This document shows positions 24,041 through 35,855 of a DNA stretch of 64,000 bases, one piece after another; the first letter of the stretch is position 1, and each line of letters starts with the position of its first letter. The position numbers and the translations under genes were made by a program. Below the pieces are notes generated by a model, which ran no database searches, was not told where the DNA came from, and worked only from the letters and a program-made list of their open reading frames with translations. This stretch comes from Jaltomata sinuosa (Eukaryota; Streptophyta; Magnoliopsida; Solanales; Solanaceae), in NCBI GenBank assembly GCA_003996215.1, contig QJPP01003102.1, forward strand, positions 1 to 64,000, written 5' to 3'.

Positions 24041-25600
24041 AAGTTTTAGACCCGGTTACGCCCGGCACCCTTGGAGGGGTTTTTGAGGCATTTTATACTA
24101 CTTTAGTCTTGGACAGGGTCTGGGCTTGCATACTTGAGACTAGGTCTCTATCTTGATCCCGGACTTGCTTCCGGATGACATGTTTTGATACTGAGTTTTA
24201 GTATGGGGTCAGGAACCTCCATGGACCTTGCCGCTATGGGCCTGGGGCTTTGGCCTGCGTGCGCCGAAGGGAAGGGTATACGGTAGAGTAGAGGTATACA
24301 GGCTGAGTCCTTCCATGGAACCTACATGCTGGGCCCGATTGGCATCGGAGGAGGTACATACAGAGGTTCTATTTCATATCATATCATATCATTTATTGGA
24401 TTCCACCCTTGTTTGCTGTGTGTTCAGTGTACGCTCTGGTAGTATGGGATGCCGGAGGGTTTGCTTTCACTTGATTGTGTTCCTTGGTTGTATGGGCGGC
24501 CATTGGGACTGTAGGTAGACTATATTTACTCCTGTTTTTATTTAGAGCTTGTCTTGGCACCCGGTTCTTGAAAGATTAGTGATGGCTAGCCTGTTGAGGC
24601 TTTGGTTGTGGGATTTTTGATTATTGAGAGGGCTTTGGAGTCCTATCTTATTGAGGCACTTTGGTGTGGCCTTCTGAGCAGAGTGCGAGACTCTGGTTCT
24701 ATTCTTGTGGGAAGCTGAGTGGTATCTCTCGGTTATTGTGGCCTAGTTATTTCATCCTAGGGTTGTACTTGTGAGGTGATTCCCTGGTTATGCTATCATA
24801 TGATTGGATTGGTGTTATGATTTCCTTACACTGGTTGATTCCATTTTGAGTATGTTAGACTACTCTCCGTCTTTTTCTTTCACTTGAGGTTACCGGTATA
24901 CCGCCATTTTCTCAACTCTCTCTCTACTTACTTATATTATTGTGCAAGGACTCCAGGTGAGTTCTCCTTTCCTTCACCTGTGATTCTGTGTAATTGTATC
25001 TCTGTGCTAGCATGTGTTACTTGAAGCTCTTGGTAATGAACTATCTGTGATAGCTCCTTGTGCCTTGCTCATGGCTTCAGTGACTGCTTTCTTGCTATCT
25101 GTTACTTACTGCTTTTATATCTTATATGCGCTCAGTCGGCCAATGATACCTACTGAGTACCCGTGGTTTTGGTGCTCATACTACACTTTTGCACTTTTTT
25201 GTGTAGATATTAGCTGAGCTTTCTCCGTTGATCACGTTGGAGACTCGTGCAGCTTTTGAATCTTTGAGACTAGGGTGAGCGCTTGACGGTCGGGGCTTGT
25301 CTACATCTCATCTATTGTACTGTTGCTCCTTGTACTTTCGGAGGCAATTTATGTTGTATTTTGTTACTACTAGCACTTGTATCCTATTAGAAGCTTCTGT
25401 ACTATTGATACCAAGTCTTGGGGTTGGTGTAGTTTCCTTTATGTATTTATATTCGAGTTTTGCTTTCGCTTATTTCTACTTGCTGGTGCGTTTTGGTTAG
25501 GTAGTAGCCCATTACTAACCGTTCTGGGCTACGAGAATTGGTTCACCTACTAGGGGATTGTAGGTGCCATCATGACTTGAGAAATCGGGTCGTGACAGCT

Positions 25601-25612
25601 TGGTATCAGAGC
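25601..25612 (+). other. Primer binding site of C (tRNA-Met)
   Basis: TGGTATCAGAGC, three bases after the LTR end; complementary to the 3' end of initiator tRNA-Met, the usual primer for plant Ty3/gypsy chromoviruses. Confidence 0.92.
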
Positions 25613-25802
25613 TCTAGGTTCACCGGAGTCATAATACAGAAGCAAGTGTCTAAGTAGAGTCTCGTGGATCGGTACGATGACATCCGTATCCTATCTGCGG
25701 GAGGATACAGGGCATTGTTAGGAAAAGTTTCATCTTTTTGGCTCATCTTCGTGTGTTCCTGGCTCTATTGACTTCTACACTTTGGTTGTTCATTCATTCT
25801 GA

Positions 25803-26367
25803 GATGCCTTATACGAGTGCGATAGCGGTTGGTGCCAAGGCTTTTGTGCATGTTGCTTTAATGCTTCCCTCAGTTCCAGGACTCCAGAGTGAGGGTTTAC
25901 TCCACTAGATAAGGGGTGTGGGGTCAGCCCAACCTCCGACTGGATTTATAGCGACCTCAGTGCTTCAGGACATCGTGGCTAGGACTCTGAGTCCTCCGGT
26001 GAGTGTTTCAGTACCTGTTTCTGTGAGTGGTGCTTCAGTTATAGTTGAGCTTCTAGTTCTTCAGCAGGGTTGTCGGTCGGTATTGGAGTATGAGGCAAGA
26101 TTTTCTCGTCAGATTTCATCTGGTATAGGCTATTTTTGGTATGGTGAGCATGGGCACTTTGCTAGGAATTGCCCCAGGATTGTGTATCCCAGACAACCTG
26201 GTTGTTATCATTGTGGAGAGATTGGTTACCTTTATAGATATTGTCCCCGGCGAGGGCCGGTTAGGCCTTTAGTTTTGACTACTCAGTCAAGAGTTATATC
26301 CCATCAGCTTGATACTCCTCTTGGTGGGCCAGAGGTAGAGGTTCATGATATCGTTGCTCCAGGTTAG
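25803..26367 (+). pseudogene. gag remnant of element C with two zinc knuckles
   Basis: A short N-terminal part starts at ATG 25803 (MPYTSAIAVGAKAF), with a stop at about 25905. A frame open from 25918 to 26367 follows. The frame jumps from an N-terminal-like segment to SVLEYEARFSRQ, the end of a capsid, so most of the capsid appears deleted. Two nucleocapsid knuckles follow at about 26130-26250: FWYGEHGHFARNC has lost its first cysteines, and CYHCGEIGYLYRYC has Tyr for the metal-binding His. Neither can bind zinc normally. This is the only recognisable protein-coding trace in C. Confidence 0.75.
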
Positions 26368-29024
26368 GCTTTTGCTACCTTCGACTTGTGATAGTCCTGC
26401 TCGCATTGCGATTCTATCCCATCTGTTGTTTATTTTTTTATATGCCTACCTGCTATTTGTTTAAGTTGTTTGGCTACTTGAATTGTAGTACCAATATGTT
26501 ATTTTATTGGTAGTTTATTCTCTAGTTGTGGATGGGGGTAAGTTAACCTTGAGAGGTGTTTTCTCGGAGTTGTAGCTCGTGGGTAGTTCTTGTTATTCTG
26601 TTTCTAGTTGGGTTACCCCTGTTTCATTGTGATTCTGGACTTTTGGTTGGGTTTCCCTTGTTGAGCGGTCCTAGATGGTTGTTGCCTAGGCAGTTATCTA
26701 GCGTGGCTAGAGATCCGTGTGATGGTTTGGTGTATTACCGGTAGTTGGGCCGGAGTTGAGATTTTGCCTCAGTTGGGAGAAATTGGTTATGCTAGTGTGC
26801 ATAAATTGGTTTGGGCTCTCGAGTGTCTAGAGTCGACCCTCTTTGTTGATTAGTTTAGGAGATTGGCACGTATGTGGGTTGTTCCCATAGTCTCCTCCAC
26901 TTCCTGGTCCGTTGGGTGTTTTATTGTATCCCTAGCTCCAGTTGGAACGAATCTTGATCGTAGTTCTTTCGATGAGCTTTGGATGTTGGCATCGTGATTG
27001 GGTCTTGCCTTTAAGCACTTACGACTAAGTGTTGATCGTAACCTCATGGTAAGGGTTGTATTTTTAGGCATTTCTGGTGAGTTGGCAATCTGGCCCACTC
27101 TTCTCCTGCCTTATTGAATTTGACGTGTAGCTATGAGTAGTAAGGTAATGGCTTCAGGTTCTTATTCGAGAAAGGATTTGTAAGGTTTAGTATGTGCTAA
27201 GGAAGCATTTTTCTTTAGTTGAAAAAGAAGGGAGATGACGCTTTGTTTGTGTTTATGTGTCCTCATAGTTGCCTGAGGTGGCGATGAAGGTTTTCTTTAG
27301 GATTGTGTGTCGGTGATTCGATTCAGCCGTCTACCCATTGTTGTGAGTTTTCCATCGATTGGTTTTTTCAGTAGCAACTGCGGTGTTGGCAATTTGCGTA
27401 TTCAAGATTAGTTGGCTTGGGTTCTTATGGGTTCATTGGCAGCATCCTGGTTCGACCAAGGCTTTAGTTGGTAGTATTGAAAGTTGGGGTTCAAAATCAT
27501 GGCTTGGCAGGTTACATCGGATGGTTTGTGGCAGTTTTTATTTGGTTGCAGCATCCTAGTGCCGGGAGGCAGTGGGTGCGGGCAACTTAGCTTCTTTTAC
27601 TTCAGTTGTGGATGCGGCTATTTGCCTTAGACACCTAGTCCATGGCTAACCTCTGCAAGAGGCGAGATATTCTAGATTTCAGTAGTGTTCTAGTTAGTAC
27701 GAGGTTCTTCTACCATGGTTGGACAGACTCAGCAGCGTAAGTTTAAGCTTCAACAGTGGTGTATGCTTTATATGGTCAGCTTGTGCGGGTTAAGACTAGC
27801 GAGGCTATTTTAAGCTATGATGATACGTAGAGACTAATAATAGCCATTCGTTTGCCCAGGATTTGAAAGCTTGTTTAATTGATTCCTCTGGAGTTATTGT
27901 TTATGTGGGGTTCTAGTGTTGGTTAAACTCGACTAGTATGGACGAGAAGTTCATTAGGGTATATGCTTCGAAGTGGTTGGTTGTTTGCAAAACCAGTAGA
28001 GCGGTTGATTCGAGCCAAAGGATTGAATTGAAAGTATATGCAAAAATTTCTATGGCTAGATGGTAACTTTGAACCCCAAGCACCTTTTTCCTTTGCCTTC
28101 AGAGTGTTTGGACTTGATATTCGTGGCACGATGGACTTCTTCCTGAGATGAGATTCGTAAGGCAATTTCACATTCAAATGGTGTTCGAGTGTTCGGAGTA
28201 GCAGCAATGTTTTCTAGAGTTGAGAGCTTGGCTCATGGTTACAGACTTCGTGGTAGGCTTACCACACTTCTTGTAGGATCATGGTTTTGGTTTGGGTCTT
28301 TTGGGCAGATTGCCCTGGTTCATTCACTTTCAGCTGATTCAGACCTGGCACGGTTCAGTTAGCGAATTTGATGTTAGAATAAATGTTCGTTCGTTGGTTG
28401 GTGGTCAGTCAAGGCAGGCAACTTTAATTTCAATGATATTCTAAGGGTTGTTATCTTGGATGGCAAAGGCTAGTAGCCTATATCTTGGCTTAAAGCGCAT
28501 TTGTACAATGGGTGACTTCGTTCGTGGTAAAGTATAAGCAGGAACTATGGATCTCTAGTGTGTTAGTTGATGCTTCGAGGGTGGTTTGAGTGTTCAGCTT
28601 GTATGCAGATTCCTTTTTGTGGTGCTAAAGGATTCAGTTCAGAATTTTAAAAAAAAGGGCTTTTGCGGAACAACGGGTTCATGAGTTAAAGTTTTTGGTT
28701 GATGGATTTTCTGGTAAACTTGGTATAGTTTTAAGGATTTGAGTTGTGTGTTGATAACCTTGGTGCTCTGATTTTGGTGTTGTGTAGGTGCTTTTCGGTT
28801 AAGATTTTCGAGGTTCAGTTTAGGTTGGCAGATCTTTGGAGGTTAAAATCTAGCTTGGCTAGTAAGAAATTAAGGCTTGGTTGCTTTCTTTGGTTCTGTT
28901 ATATTGGGTGTTGTCCGGTCGCGGAGGTTAACCGGGTTGTCCGAGAGAGTAGTGCGGGCGTTGTATCCGCTATCCTTAAATCTCTGGTATTTTTTTCCTT
29001 CCTAACTTTCGGGGACGAAAGTCT
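26368..29024 (+). other. Non-coding internal domain of element C
   Basis: No RT, RNase H, integrase or protease motif is readable in any frame. Bases 26738-28876 have an inverted copy at 337-2222, which shows the domain belongs to the family and is not a private insertion. Open frames of 60-100 codons on both strands (27359-27559 and 28744-29040 plus; 26850-27098 and 27923-28207 minus) carry no domain I recognise. The last ~60 bases hold AACTTTCGGGGACGAAAGTC, an imperfect inverted repeat next to the purine tract. Confidence 0.65.
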
Positions 29025-29040
29025 TTTAAGTAGTGGATGA
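29025..29040 (+). other. Degraded polypurine tract of C
   Basis: TTAAGTAGTGGATGA before the 3' LTR. By position this is the plus-strand primer, but pyrimidines interrupt it, so it may have decayed after insertion. Confidence 0.5.
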
Positions 29041-32000
29041 TGTAATGACCCTTCCGGTCATTTACACGTTTTCTCCTTTCTTGTACCATTAGAGCTTACT
29101 TGTAGCGGCCCAAGTCATTTATGGCTTGTGGGGACCGGTAGTTCGGTGCTCGGGCCATTTATTTGGTCTTTATGGCCGTTCCTCATTTTAGAGCTTCAAC
29201 TTTGGAAATCGTTGACTTCCAACAACATTCTTGGTAATATCAAAGAATTAAACCAAGGTTCTAGGTCAAAGGAATCCCTTACTCAAAAGTTTGAGTTAAA
29301 GAAATGCCTCGTGTAACACCTCGCCCGTTTGGAAGGTTTAAAGTAACCTCTGACTTTGGGGTAAGACTAATAGTGTCTAATATACTAAGAAGGATGTGTT
29401 ATGAGGTATTGTAATGGAAAAATGGTCGTATGATAAGTTTTGAAGTCAAGCAAGTTGCGAAACAAAAGTCGGAAAAAGTTATTGTAAATTCCTTTAGGGA
29501 ATTCTCTTCAAATTTGGATTAAATGTCTTGGAGTGTTTCTCCTTATCTATAAAGAGTTAGTGGGCCCCCAATATACCAAATCTAAGGTCTACGAGTCTAG
29601 TTTCTAACGCACTAAACCGTTTGTCCATACGACTTCAAAATAGAGAGATATTCACATTTCCGTAAGACTGCACAAGCAGGAACGTCAAAGTGGTGACCAC
29701 GTCCTAAGTCGGTTCAGCTTATAAAAGCTGATTTCTCCTTCGTTTTAACTCATTATTTTCACCCAAAATGCACTGAAAATCAGAGGTAAAGTCCATAAAT
29801 ATTTCATGGACTTTGATCCTTTCAATTCGGAAGTTTAACGGAAGTTGCTCTACGTCGCGAGCTCGTCATTTTGGTATAGTTTTCCCCGTCGATTTCATGG
29901 CGTATCTTTGTGGGTGTTGATGCAGCAATTCAGAAGGTGTTTTATGAGTATTTGGCAGTAGCTATGGAGTTATATTGGATATGTATGGATCCCGTACACT
30001 TATCTATTTGTTGAATCAAGATTCTAAGCTTCTAGTCACGAAAAGTTGCATTTTTCGATAACTTGTAGTAGTTTCTTGTTGGATTTGGATATGTTTGTTG
30101 TTCCTGCAAGGTGGCAGGTGGTTAATCTTGGAATATTGAATATTTTTGTCAAGGAAATCTCTCCCCTACGACCCTCCTTCGTTATTATATGTTCTAGTAT
30201 TATTTTATGGATTTCTGAGCCACAAAATGGTATTTTGGATTTGTGGCTATGGATAGCCCCTTTATCTTGTTATGTTTGGTTATTGTTGTGGTGTTATGGT
30301 TGTGATAAGGTGCTGGAGGGATTGGGAAATTATGCGATTCTTTTTGGGATCACATACAATAGTGATTGGATTGGACAAACGTGAAGTACGCCTTGATATA
30401 GTGCCTCAGGAGCTCGTCGCTCCTTTGAGATATGGTTAACGTATTGTTGTTGGATTTAGATGCCATTTGTTATTGTTATTGGCCTCATTTTAACGCTTTA
30501 GAGTTGGCTGGTCGCGAGTGTGACATTAACACCTTATCAATTGGCTATGGCTCGTTCTTCCAGCCTTGTCGATTCTAGCAATTGTTCCATTACCTTGGTT
30601 GGTCAGGCTTCATAGAGACGCCTTTGGGGCTTCAATTGAAAGTATTTGTTTTATGTGATTCAAAGCTTCTTGGAGTTGTTCGAGTCTGGACGATGCCATT
30701 CTCGCAGCTAGTCATCGGATGACAGGTAGGTTATGGTTTTCCCCTATATAGACTCTGCATATATAGACTATTACTGCATTAATTAGCATCCTTGGATGGG
30801 TTGTTATACGTTGTTTGTAGTATTCGCGTAGTAATGTGTATTACCTTTGTGGCCCTGTGTGGCCTTGTATTTACTCTGGAACATAGATGGTGGGCTATTT
30901 GGGAATGTCCGCGAGTCCCAGACATAGAGATTATCCTTTTAGGCTGGTTATGTCTGTTGAGTAGCTATTGGGCCTGTGCAGGGCTGATAGGAATTGTTGT
31001 GAGCCGTTGGGCTACTTTTATATTTGTGTGCAAGCATATCATCCATGAAAAAGGTTTTCCCCTGCATGTTTTAATATAGTTTTGGCTGTGAGCCACTACC
31101 GACAGTTTTCCTAAATTTGCATGGCCCTGGGGGCCCATTTTTGGTACTGTTGATGATAGAAAAGGGGATTTTTGGATGTTTTCGCACTGATTTTATTACT
31201 GATACTAGTCTCTGGGGGGCAGAGCACCAGACTTGATTTTATTACTGATACTAGTCTCTGCAGGGCGTAGAATTAGACTTGATTTACTAAAGTTTTAGAC
31301 CCGGTTACGCCCGGGCACCCTTGGAGGGGTTTTTGAGGCATTTTATACTACTTTAGTCTTGGACAGGGTCTGGGCATGCATACTTGAGACTGGGTCTCTA
31401 TCTTGATCCCGGACTTGCTTCCTGATGACATGTCTTGATACTGAGTTTTAGTATGGGGTCAGGGACCTCCATGGACCTTGCCGCTCCGGGCCAAGGGCTT
31501 CGGGCTGCGTGCTCCGGAGGGAAGGGTATACGGTGGAGTAGAGGTATACAGGCTGAGTCCTTCCATGTAACCTGCCTGCTGGGCCCGATTGGCACTTGAG
31601 GAGGTACATACAGAGGTTCTATTTCATATCATATCTTATCCTGCATTGGATTCCACCCTTGTTTGTTGTGTGTTCAGTGTACGCTCCAGTAGAATGGGAT
31701 GCCGGAGGGTTTGCTTTCACTTGATTGTGTTCCTCGGTTATATGGGCAGCCGTTGGGACTGTAGGTAGACTATATTTACTCCTGTCTTTATTTAGAGCTT
31801 GTCTTGGTACCCGGTTCTTGAATGATTAGTGATGGCCAGCCTGTTGAGGCTTTGGTTGTGGGATTTTTGATTATTGAGAGGGCTTTGGAGTCCTGTCTTA
31901 TTGAGGCACTTTTGTGTGGCCTTCTGAGCAGAGTGTGAGACTCTGGTTCTATTCTTGTGGGAAGCTGAGTGGTATTTCTCGGTTAATGTGGCCTAGTTAT

Positions 32001-32847
32001 TTCATTTTAGGGTTGTACTTGTGAGGGGATTCCCTGGTTATGCTATCATATGATTGGATTGGTGTTATGGTTTCCTTATACTGGTTGATTCCACTTTGAG
32101 TATGTTAGACTACTCTCCTTCTTTTTCTTCCACATGAGGTTACCGGTATACCGCCATTTTCTCAACTCTCTCTCTACTTACTTATGTTGTTGTGCAAGGA
32201 CTCCAGGTGCGTTCTCCTTTCCTTCACCTGTGATTCTGTGTAATTGTATCTCTGTGCTAGCATGTGTTACTTGAAGCTCTTGGTAATGAACTATCTGTGA
32301 TAGCTCCTTGTGCCTTGCTCATGGCTTCAGTGACTGCTTTCTTGCTATCTATTACTTACTGCTTTTATATCTTATATGCGCTCAGTCGGCCTATGATACC
32401 TACTGAGTACCCGTGGTTTTGGTGCTCATACTACACTTCTGCACTTTTTTGTGTAGATATTAGCTGAGCTTTCGCCGTTGATCATGTTGGAGACTCGTGC
32501 AGCTTTTGGATCTTTTAGACTAGGGTGAGCGCCTGACGGTCGGGGCTTGTCTACATCTCATCTGTTTTATTGTTGCTCCTTGTACTTTCGGAGGCAATTT
32601 ACGTTGTATTTTGTTACTACTAGCACTTGTATCCTATTAGAAGCTTCTGTACTATTGATACCAAGTCTTGGGGTTGGTGTAGTTTCCTTTATGTATTTAT
32701 ATTCGAGTTTTGCTTTCGCTTATTTCTACTTGCTGGTGCGTTTTGGTTAGGTAGTAGCCCATTACTAACCGTTCTGGGCTACGGGAATTGGTTCGCCTAC
32801 TGGGGGATTGTAGGTGCCATCATGACTTGAGAAATCGGGTCGTGACA
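29041..32847 (+). repeat. 3' LTR of element C
   Basis: Matches 21746-25597 along its length, with substitutions and a few indels. The largest difference I see is a loss of some 45 bases near 30808 relative to about 23515-23560. Ends GGGTCGTGACA. Contains no independent gene. Confidence 0.92.
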
Positions 32848-32852
32848 TCTTA
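32848..32852 (+). repeat. Target site duplication of C, right copy
   Basis: TCTTA, matching 21741-21745. Confidence 0.92.
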
Positions 32853-34872
32853 TGTGATCCCTATGTGGTTGTAAATTTTGGTTTTTCTCCCGAAAGTATT
32901 TCTGAACCTTTCTTAGTCTCCACTCCTATCAGTGATTCCATTATTGCTAAGAGGGTCTATAAAAATTGAGTTTTAACTATTTTACTTATGGATATGGTGG
33001 TGGATTTGGTAGAGCTTGACATGATAGAGTTTGATGCAATTTTGGGGATGGATTGTCTTCACTCTTGCTATGCTAATATGGACTGTAGGACTAGAAAAGT
33101 CAAAATCTATTTTCCTAATGAACCAGTCCTTGAATGGGAGGGTAGTCCCGTAGCGCCTAAGGGAAAGTTTATCACTATCTTAGAGCCTGAAAGATGATAT
33201 CCAAGGGTTGTCTGTACCATTTGGTTTGGGTCAGGAATTCTAATATTGAAAGCCCCATACTCTAATCCATTACCAGAGTTAATGAATTTCCCGAGGTGTT
33301 TCCCAAAGACCTTCCCGGTTCCCTCCCAATAGGGAAATTGACTTTGGGATAGAGCTTTTGCCGGAAACTAGACCCATTTCCATTCCACCTTATAGAATGG
33401 CTCCCGTGGAGTTAAAAGAGTAAAAGGAACAACTGAAAGACCTCTTTGGTAAGGGTTTTATTCATCCTAGTGTGTCTTCTTGGGGTGCTCCCATCCTCTT
33501 CATGCATAAGAAAGATAGATCTCTTCGTATGTGTATTGATTATCGCAAACTGAACCAAGTAACAATGAAGAATAAGTACCCTCTCCCCAGAATTGATGAT
33601 CTATTTGACAAGCTTTAGGGTGCTAAGTGTTTCTCCAAAATAGATCTTCGTTCTGGTTATCACCAATTAAAGGTTAGGGAGGCTGATATTCCAAAGACCG
33701 CTTTCCGTACTCGGTTTGGCCACTTCAAATTCTTAGTCATGTCCTTTGGTTTGACTAACGCTCCTGCAGCATTCATGAATCTTATGAACAGGGTGTTTAA
33801 GGAATTTCTGGATATGTTTGTTATTATATTCATTGATGACATCCTTGTTTACTCCCGGAGTGAGGAGGAGCATGATAATCACCTTTGTATCTTGCTTCAG
33901 AATCTTAAGGAGTGGGAATTATATGCCAAATTTTCCAAATACGAGTTTTGGCTAGACTCGGTGGCTTTCCTCTGCCACATTGTGTCTAGTGAGGGAATTA
34001 AAGTGGATCCTCAAAATATTGAGGCGGTAAAGAAATGGCCCAGATCCACGACTTCGACAGAGATTAGGAGTTTATTGGGTTTGGCGGGATACTATAGGAG
34101 ATTTGTGGAGAATTTTTCCTCTTTAGCTGCCCCATTGACAAAACTGACGCAGAAAAATATTAAGTTTGTATGGTCCGATATTTGTGAGGGCATCTTTGAT
34201 AGGTTGAATAATCTTTTGACTTTTTCTCCTGTCTTGACAATACCTAAGGGCTTTGAGGGGTTTGTGGTTTATTATGATGCATCCTGGATAGGGCTTGGGT
34301 ATGTACTTATGCAGCATGGCAAGGTTGTGGCATATGCCTCCAGACAACTGAAGGTGCACGAAAAGAATTACCCAACTCATGATCTTGAATTGGCAGTAGT
34401 GGTTTTTGCACTCAAGATTTGGCGTCATTATTTATACGGAGTTCATGTAGACATCTTCACTGATCATAAGAGTTTGCAATACGTTTTCACTCAGAAAGAG
34501 ATGAATCTCAGGTAGAGGAGATGGCTTGAGCTTCTAAAGGACTATGACATGAGCTTGCACTATCACCCAGGTAAGGCTAATGTAGTTGATGATGCTCTTA
34601 GCAGGTTTTCCATGGGGATCATTTCTCATGTAGAAGAGGAAAAAAGGGGATTGGTGAAAGACATTCACCGACTTGCCAACTTAGAAGTTCGGTTGCTTGA
34701 CTCGGAGGATTGTAGGATTATGGTGCATGAGATGGATATGTCATCCTTGGGTGCTGAGGTGAAGGAAAAGCAAGCTAATTATCCCATACTCATGCAAATT
34801 GAGGAAGATATGGGGAAACAAAAGATTATGGCATTCAAAATACGAGGAGATGGCATCTTGCGGTATCAATGA
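32853..34872 (+). pseudogene. Protease C-terminus, RT and RNase H of element B
   Basis: Resumes the protease cut at 21745. After a frameshift near 32860 it reads PYVVVNFGFSPESISEPF, and an ILGMDCL segment (about 33040-33060) closes the protease. RT and RNase H then lie in one frame from about 33330 to 34872, with stops at 33421 (TAA), 33616 (TAG), 34513 (TAG) and 34870 (TGA). RT landmarks are IPPYRMAP (about 33390), MCIDYRKLN (about 33530), FGLTNAP (33742) and the FIDD catalytic box (33829-33840). RNase H spans about 34260-34560, with YDAS, LELA and TDHKSL. Two of the stops (33616, 34513) sit where CAG is expected. RT is otherwise well preserved. Confidence 0.9.
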
Positions 34873-35435
34873 AGAGTATGTATACCAAATGTAGATGGCT
34901 TGCGCGAGAGGATATTGGCCGAGTCTCGTACTTCTAGGTACACTGTTCACCCTGGATCTACTAAGGAGGGAGTTGGAATTCACCATTAGGGATTGGGTGT
35001 TCTTGAAAGTCTCTCCTATAAAGGGAGTTATGAGGTTTGGGCGGAAGGGTAAGCTCAGTCCTCAATATATTGCCTCTTATCAAATTTTGAGGAAGATTGG
35101 AAATGTTGCTTATGAGTTGGAGTTACCCGCGAATTGGGCATCAGTTCATCCCATATTCCATGTGTCTATGCTCAAAAAGTGTGTGGGTGATCATTCACTA
35201 GTGGTTCCTGTAGAAGGCATTGGGGTGAAAGATTCGTTGTCATATGAAGAAGTTCCCATAAAAATTTTGGATCGGCTATTTCGAAAGTTAAGGACCAAGT
35301 AAATAGCTATGGTGAAAGTGTTATGGAGGAATCATAAAGTGGAAGAAGCTACGTGGGAATCGGAAGAGGACATGAAGTCTAGATATCCCTTTTTGTTCAC
35401 TTCTTCGGACGAAGTTAACGAAGGTACTAATGCAT
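34873..35435 (+). pseudogene. Integrase remnant and chromodomain of element B
   Basis: The first ~85 bases read as the start of the integrase zinc-binding region (GLRERILAESRTSRYTVHPG, about 34893-34955). At about 34960 the sequence jumps to RRELEFTIRDWVFLKVSP, which normally lies just after the catalytic core. The whole D,D,E core is therefore deleted. The C-terminal GPY/F-like module follows (about 35040-35180, with VHPIFHVSMLKKC). A stop is at 35300, and then comes a chromodomain-like tail (about 35306-35400, with VKVLWRNHKVEEATWE). Chromodomains are thought to steer chromovirus integration to heterochromatin. Confidence 0.88.
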
Positions 35436-35535
35436 AACTTGTTTCCAATTCCTTTGCATGTTATTCCTTACCGTCTCTTTCGCATGCCTATGTCATACTA
35501 AAAGTGTCCTTAATCATCATTCGGGGATGAATGAA

Positions 35536-35550
35536 CCAAAGGGGGGGATA
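35536..35550 (+). other. Polypurine tract of B
   Basis: CCAAAGGGGGGGATA precedes the LTR start at 35552. The same tract, on the other strand, is found in element G at 53606-53620. Confidence 0.85.
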
Positions 35551-35551
35551 T

Positions 35552-35803
35552 TGTAACACCTCAAACTTTCAAGCTAGGATTCCAATCATTTTTCGCGTGT
35601 AATTAGACCTGAACCCGGAAAGATTTCCTTGTAACTAGGTGTTATGGTCTAGCACTATGTGTGGGAAGAGTGTTGGGCGTAAATTAAGGTCTTAAGGAAC
35701 CTCTAGAACAAGTTAAGTTAAAAGCTTTTCTACTTACTAAGTTTTCGTATAACTTTCTAACTTGGGTCATTTCAAACGATCATTACTCATATAATATAAA
35801 GGG
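35552..35803 (+). repeat. 3' LTR of element B, truncated
   Basis: Matches 18535 to about 18790 and then loses similarity at a TAATATAAAGGGT phrase. The rest of the LTR and the second target duplication are missing, so a deletion or later insertion (element E) has removed them. Confidence 0.85.
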
Positions 35804-35855
35804 TAACTTTCTTTTACTTTTTGTTGTTTTTCAGTGTTGATTGAGCAGGTCAGCT

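Larger units (their letters stand above)
21746..25597 (+). repeat. 5' LTR of element C
   Basis: Starts TGTAATGACCC, ends GGGTCGTGACA. Several hydrophobic open frames (22841-23089, 23501-23830, 25014-25217, 25297-25500) recur at matching places in the 3' LTR, only because the two LTRs were identical at insertion. Includes a tandem duplication at 23936-24040 and a CATAT run near 24371-24392. Confidence 0.92.
21746..32847 (+). mobile_element. LARD-like LTR retrotransposon (element C), complete
   Basis: Two LTRs of 3852 and 3807 bases (21746-25597 and 29041-32847), both TG...CA, flank an internal domain of only 3443 bases. The element is bounded by TCTTA duplications. It has a perfect TGGTATCAGAGC primer site and a degraded purine tract, but no RT, RNase H or integrase. 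Long LTRs with a short, mostly non-coding interior fit the LARD class (large retrotransposon derivatives). By eye the first ~185 LTR bases differ at about ten sites, so the insertion is not recent. An autonomous partner would have had to supply pol. Confidence 0.9.
18535..35803 (+). mobile_element. Tekay-like chromovirus (element B), split by C
   Basis: LTR start TGTAAGACCTCAAAC at 18535, gag, protease (interrupted 21746-32852 by element C and its target duplication), RT, RNase H, integrase remnant with chromodomain tail, polypurine tract, and a 3' LTR (TGTAACACCTCAAAC) from 35552 that breaks off at about 35803. The domain order and the chromodomain place it in the Tekay/Del-type chromoviruses. 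Integrase has a large internal deletion. Confidence 0.88.

Noticed and set aside
32988..33197. Separate small gene starting at 32988
   Set aside because: It is the protease C-terminus of element B, continuing from 21745.
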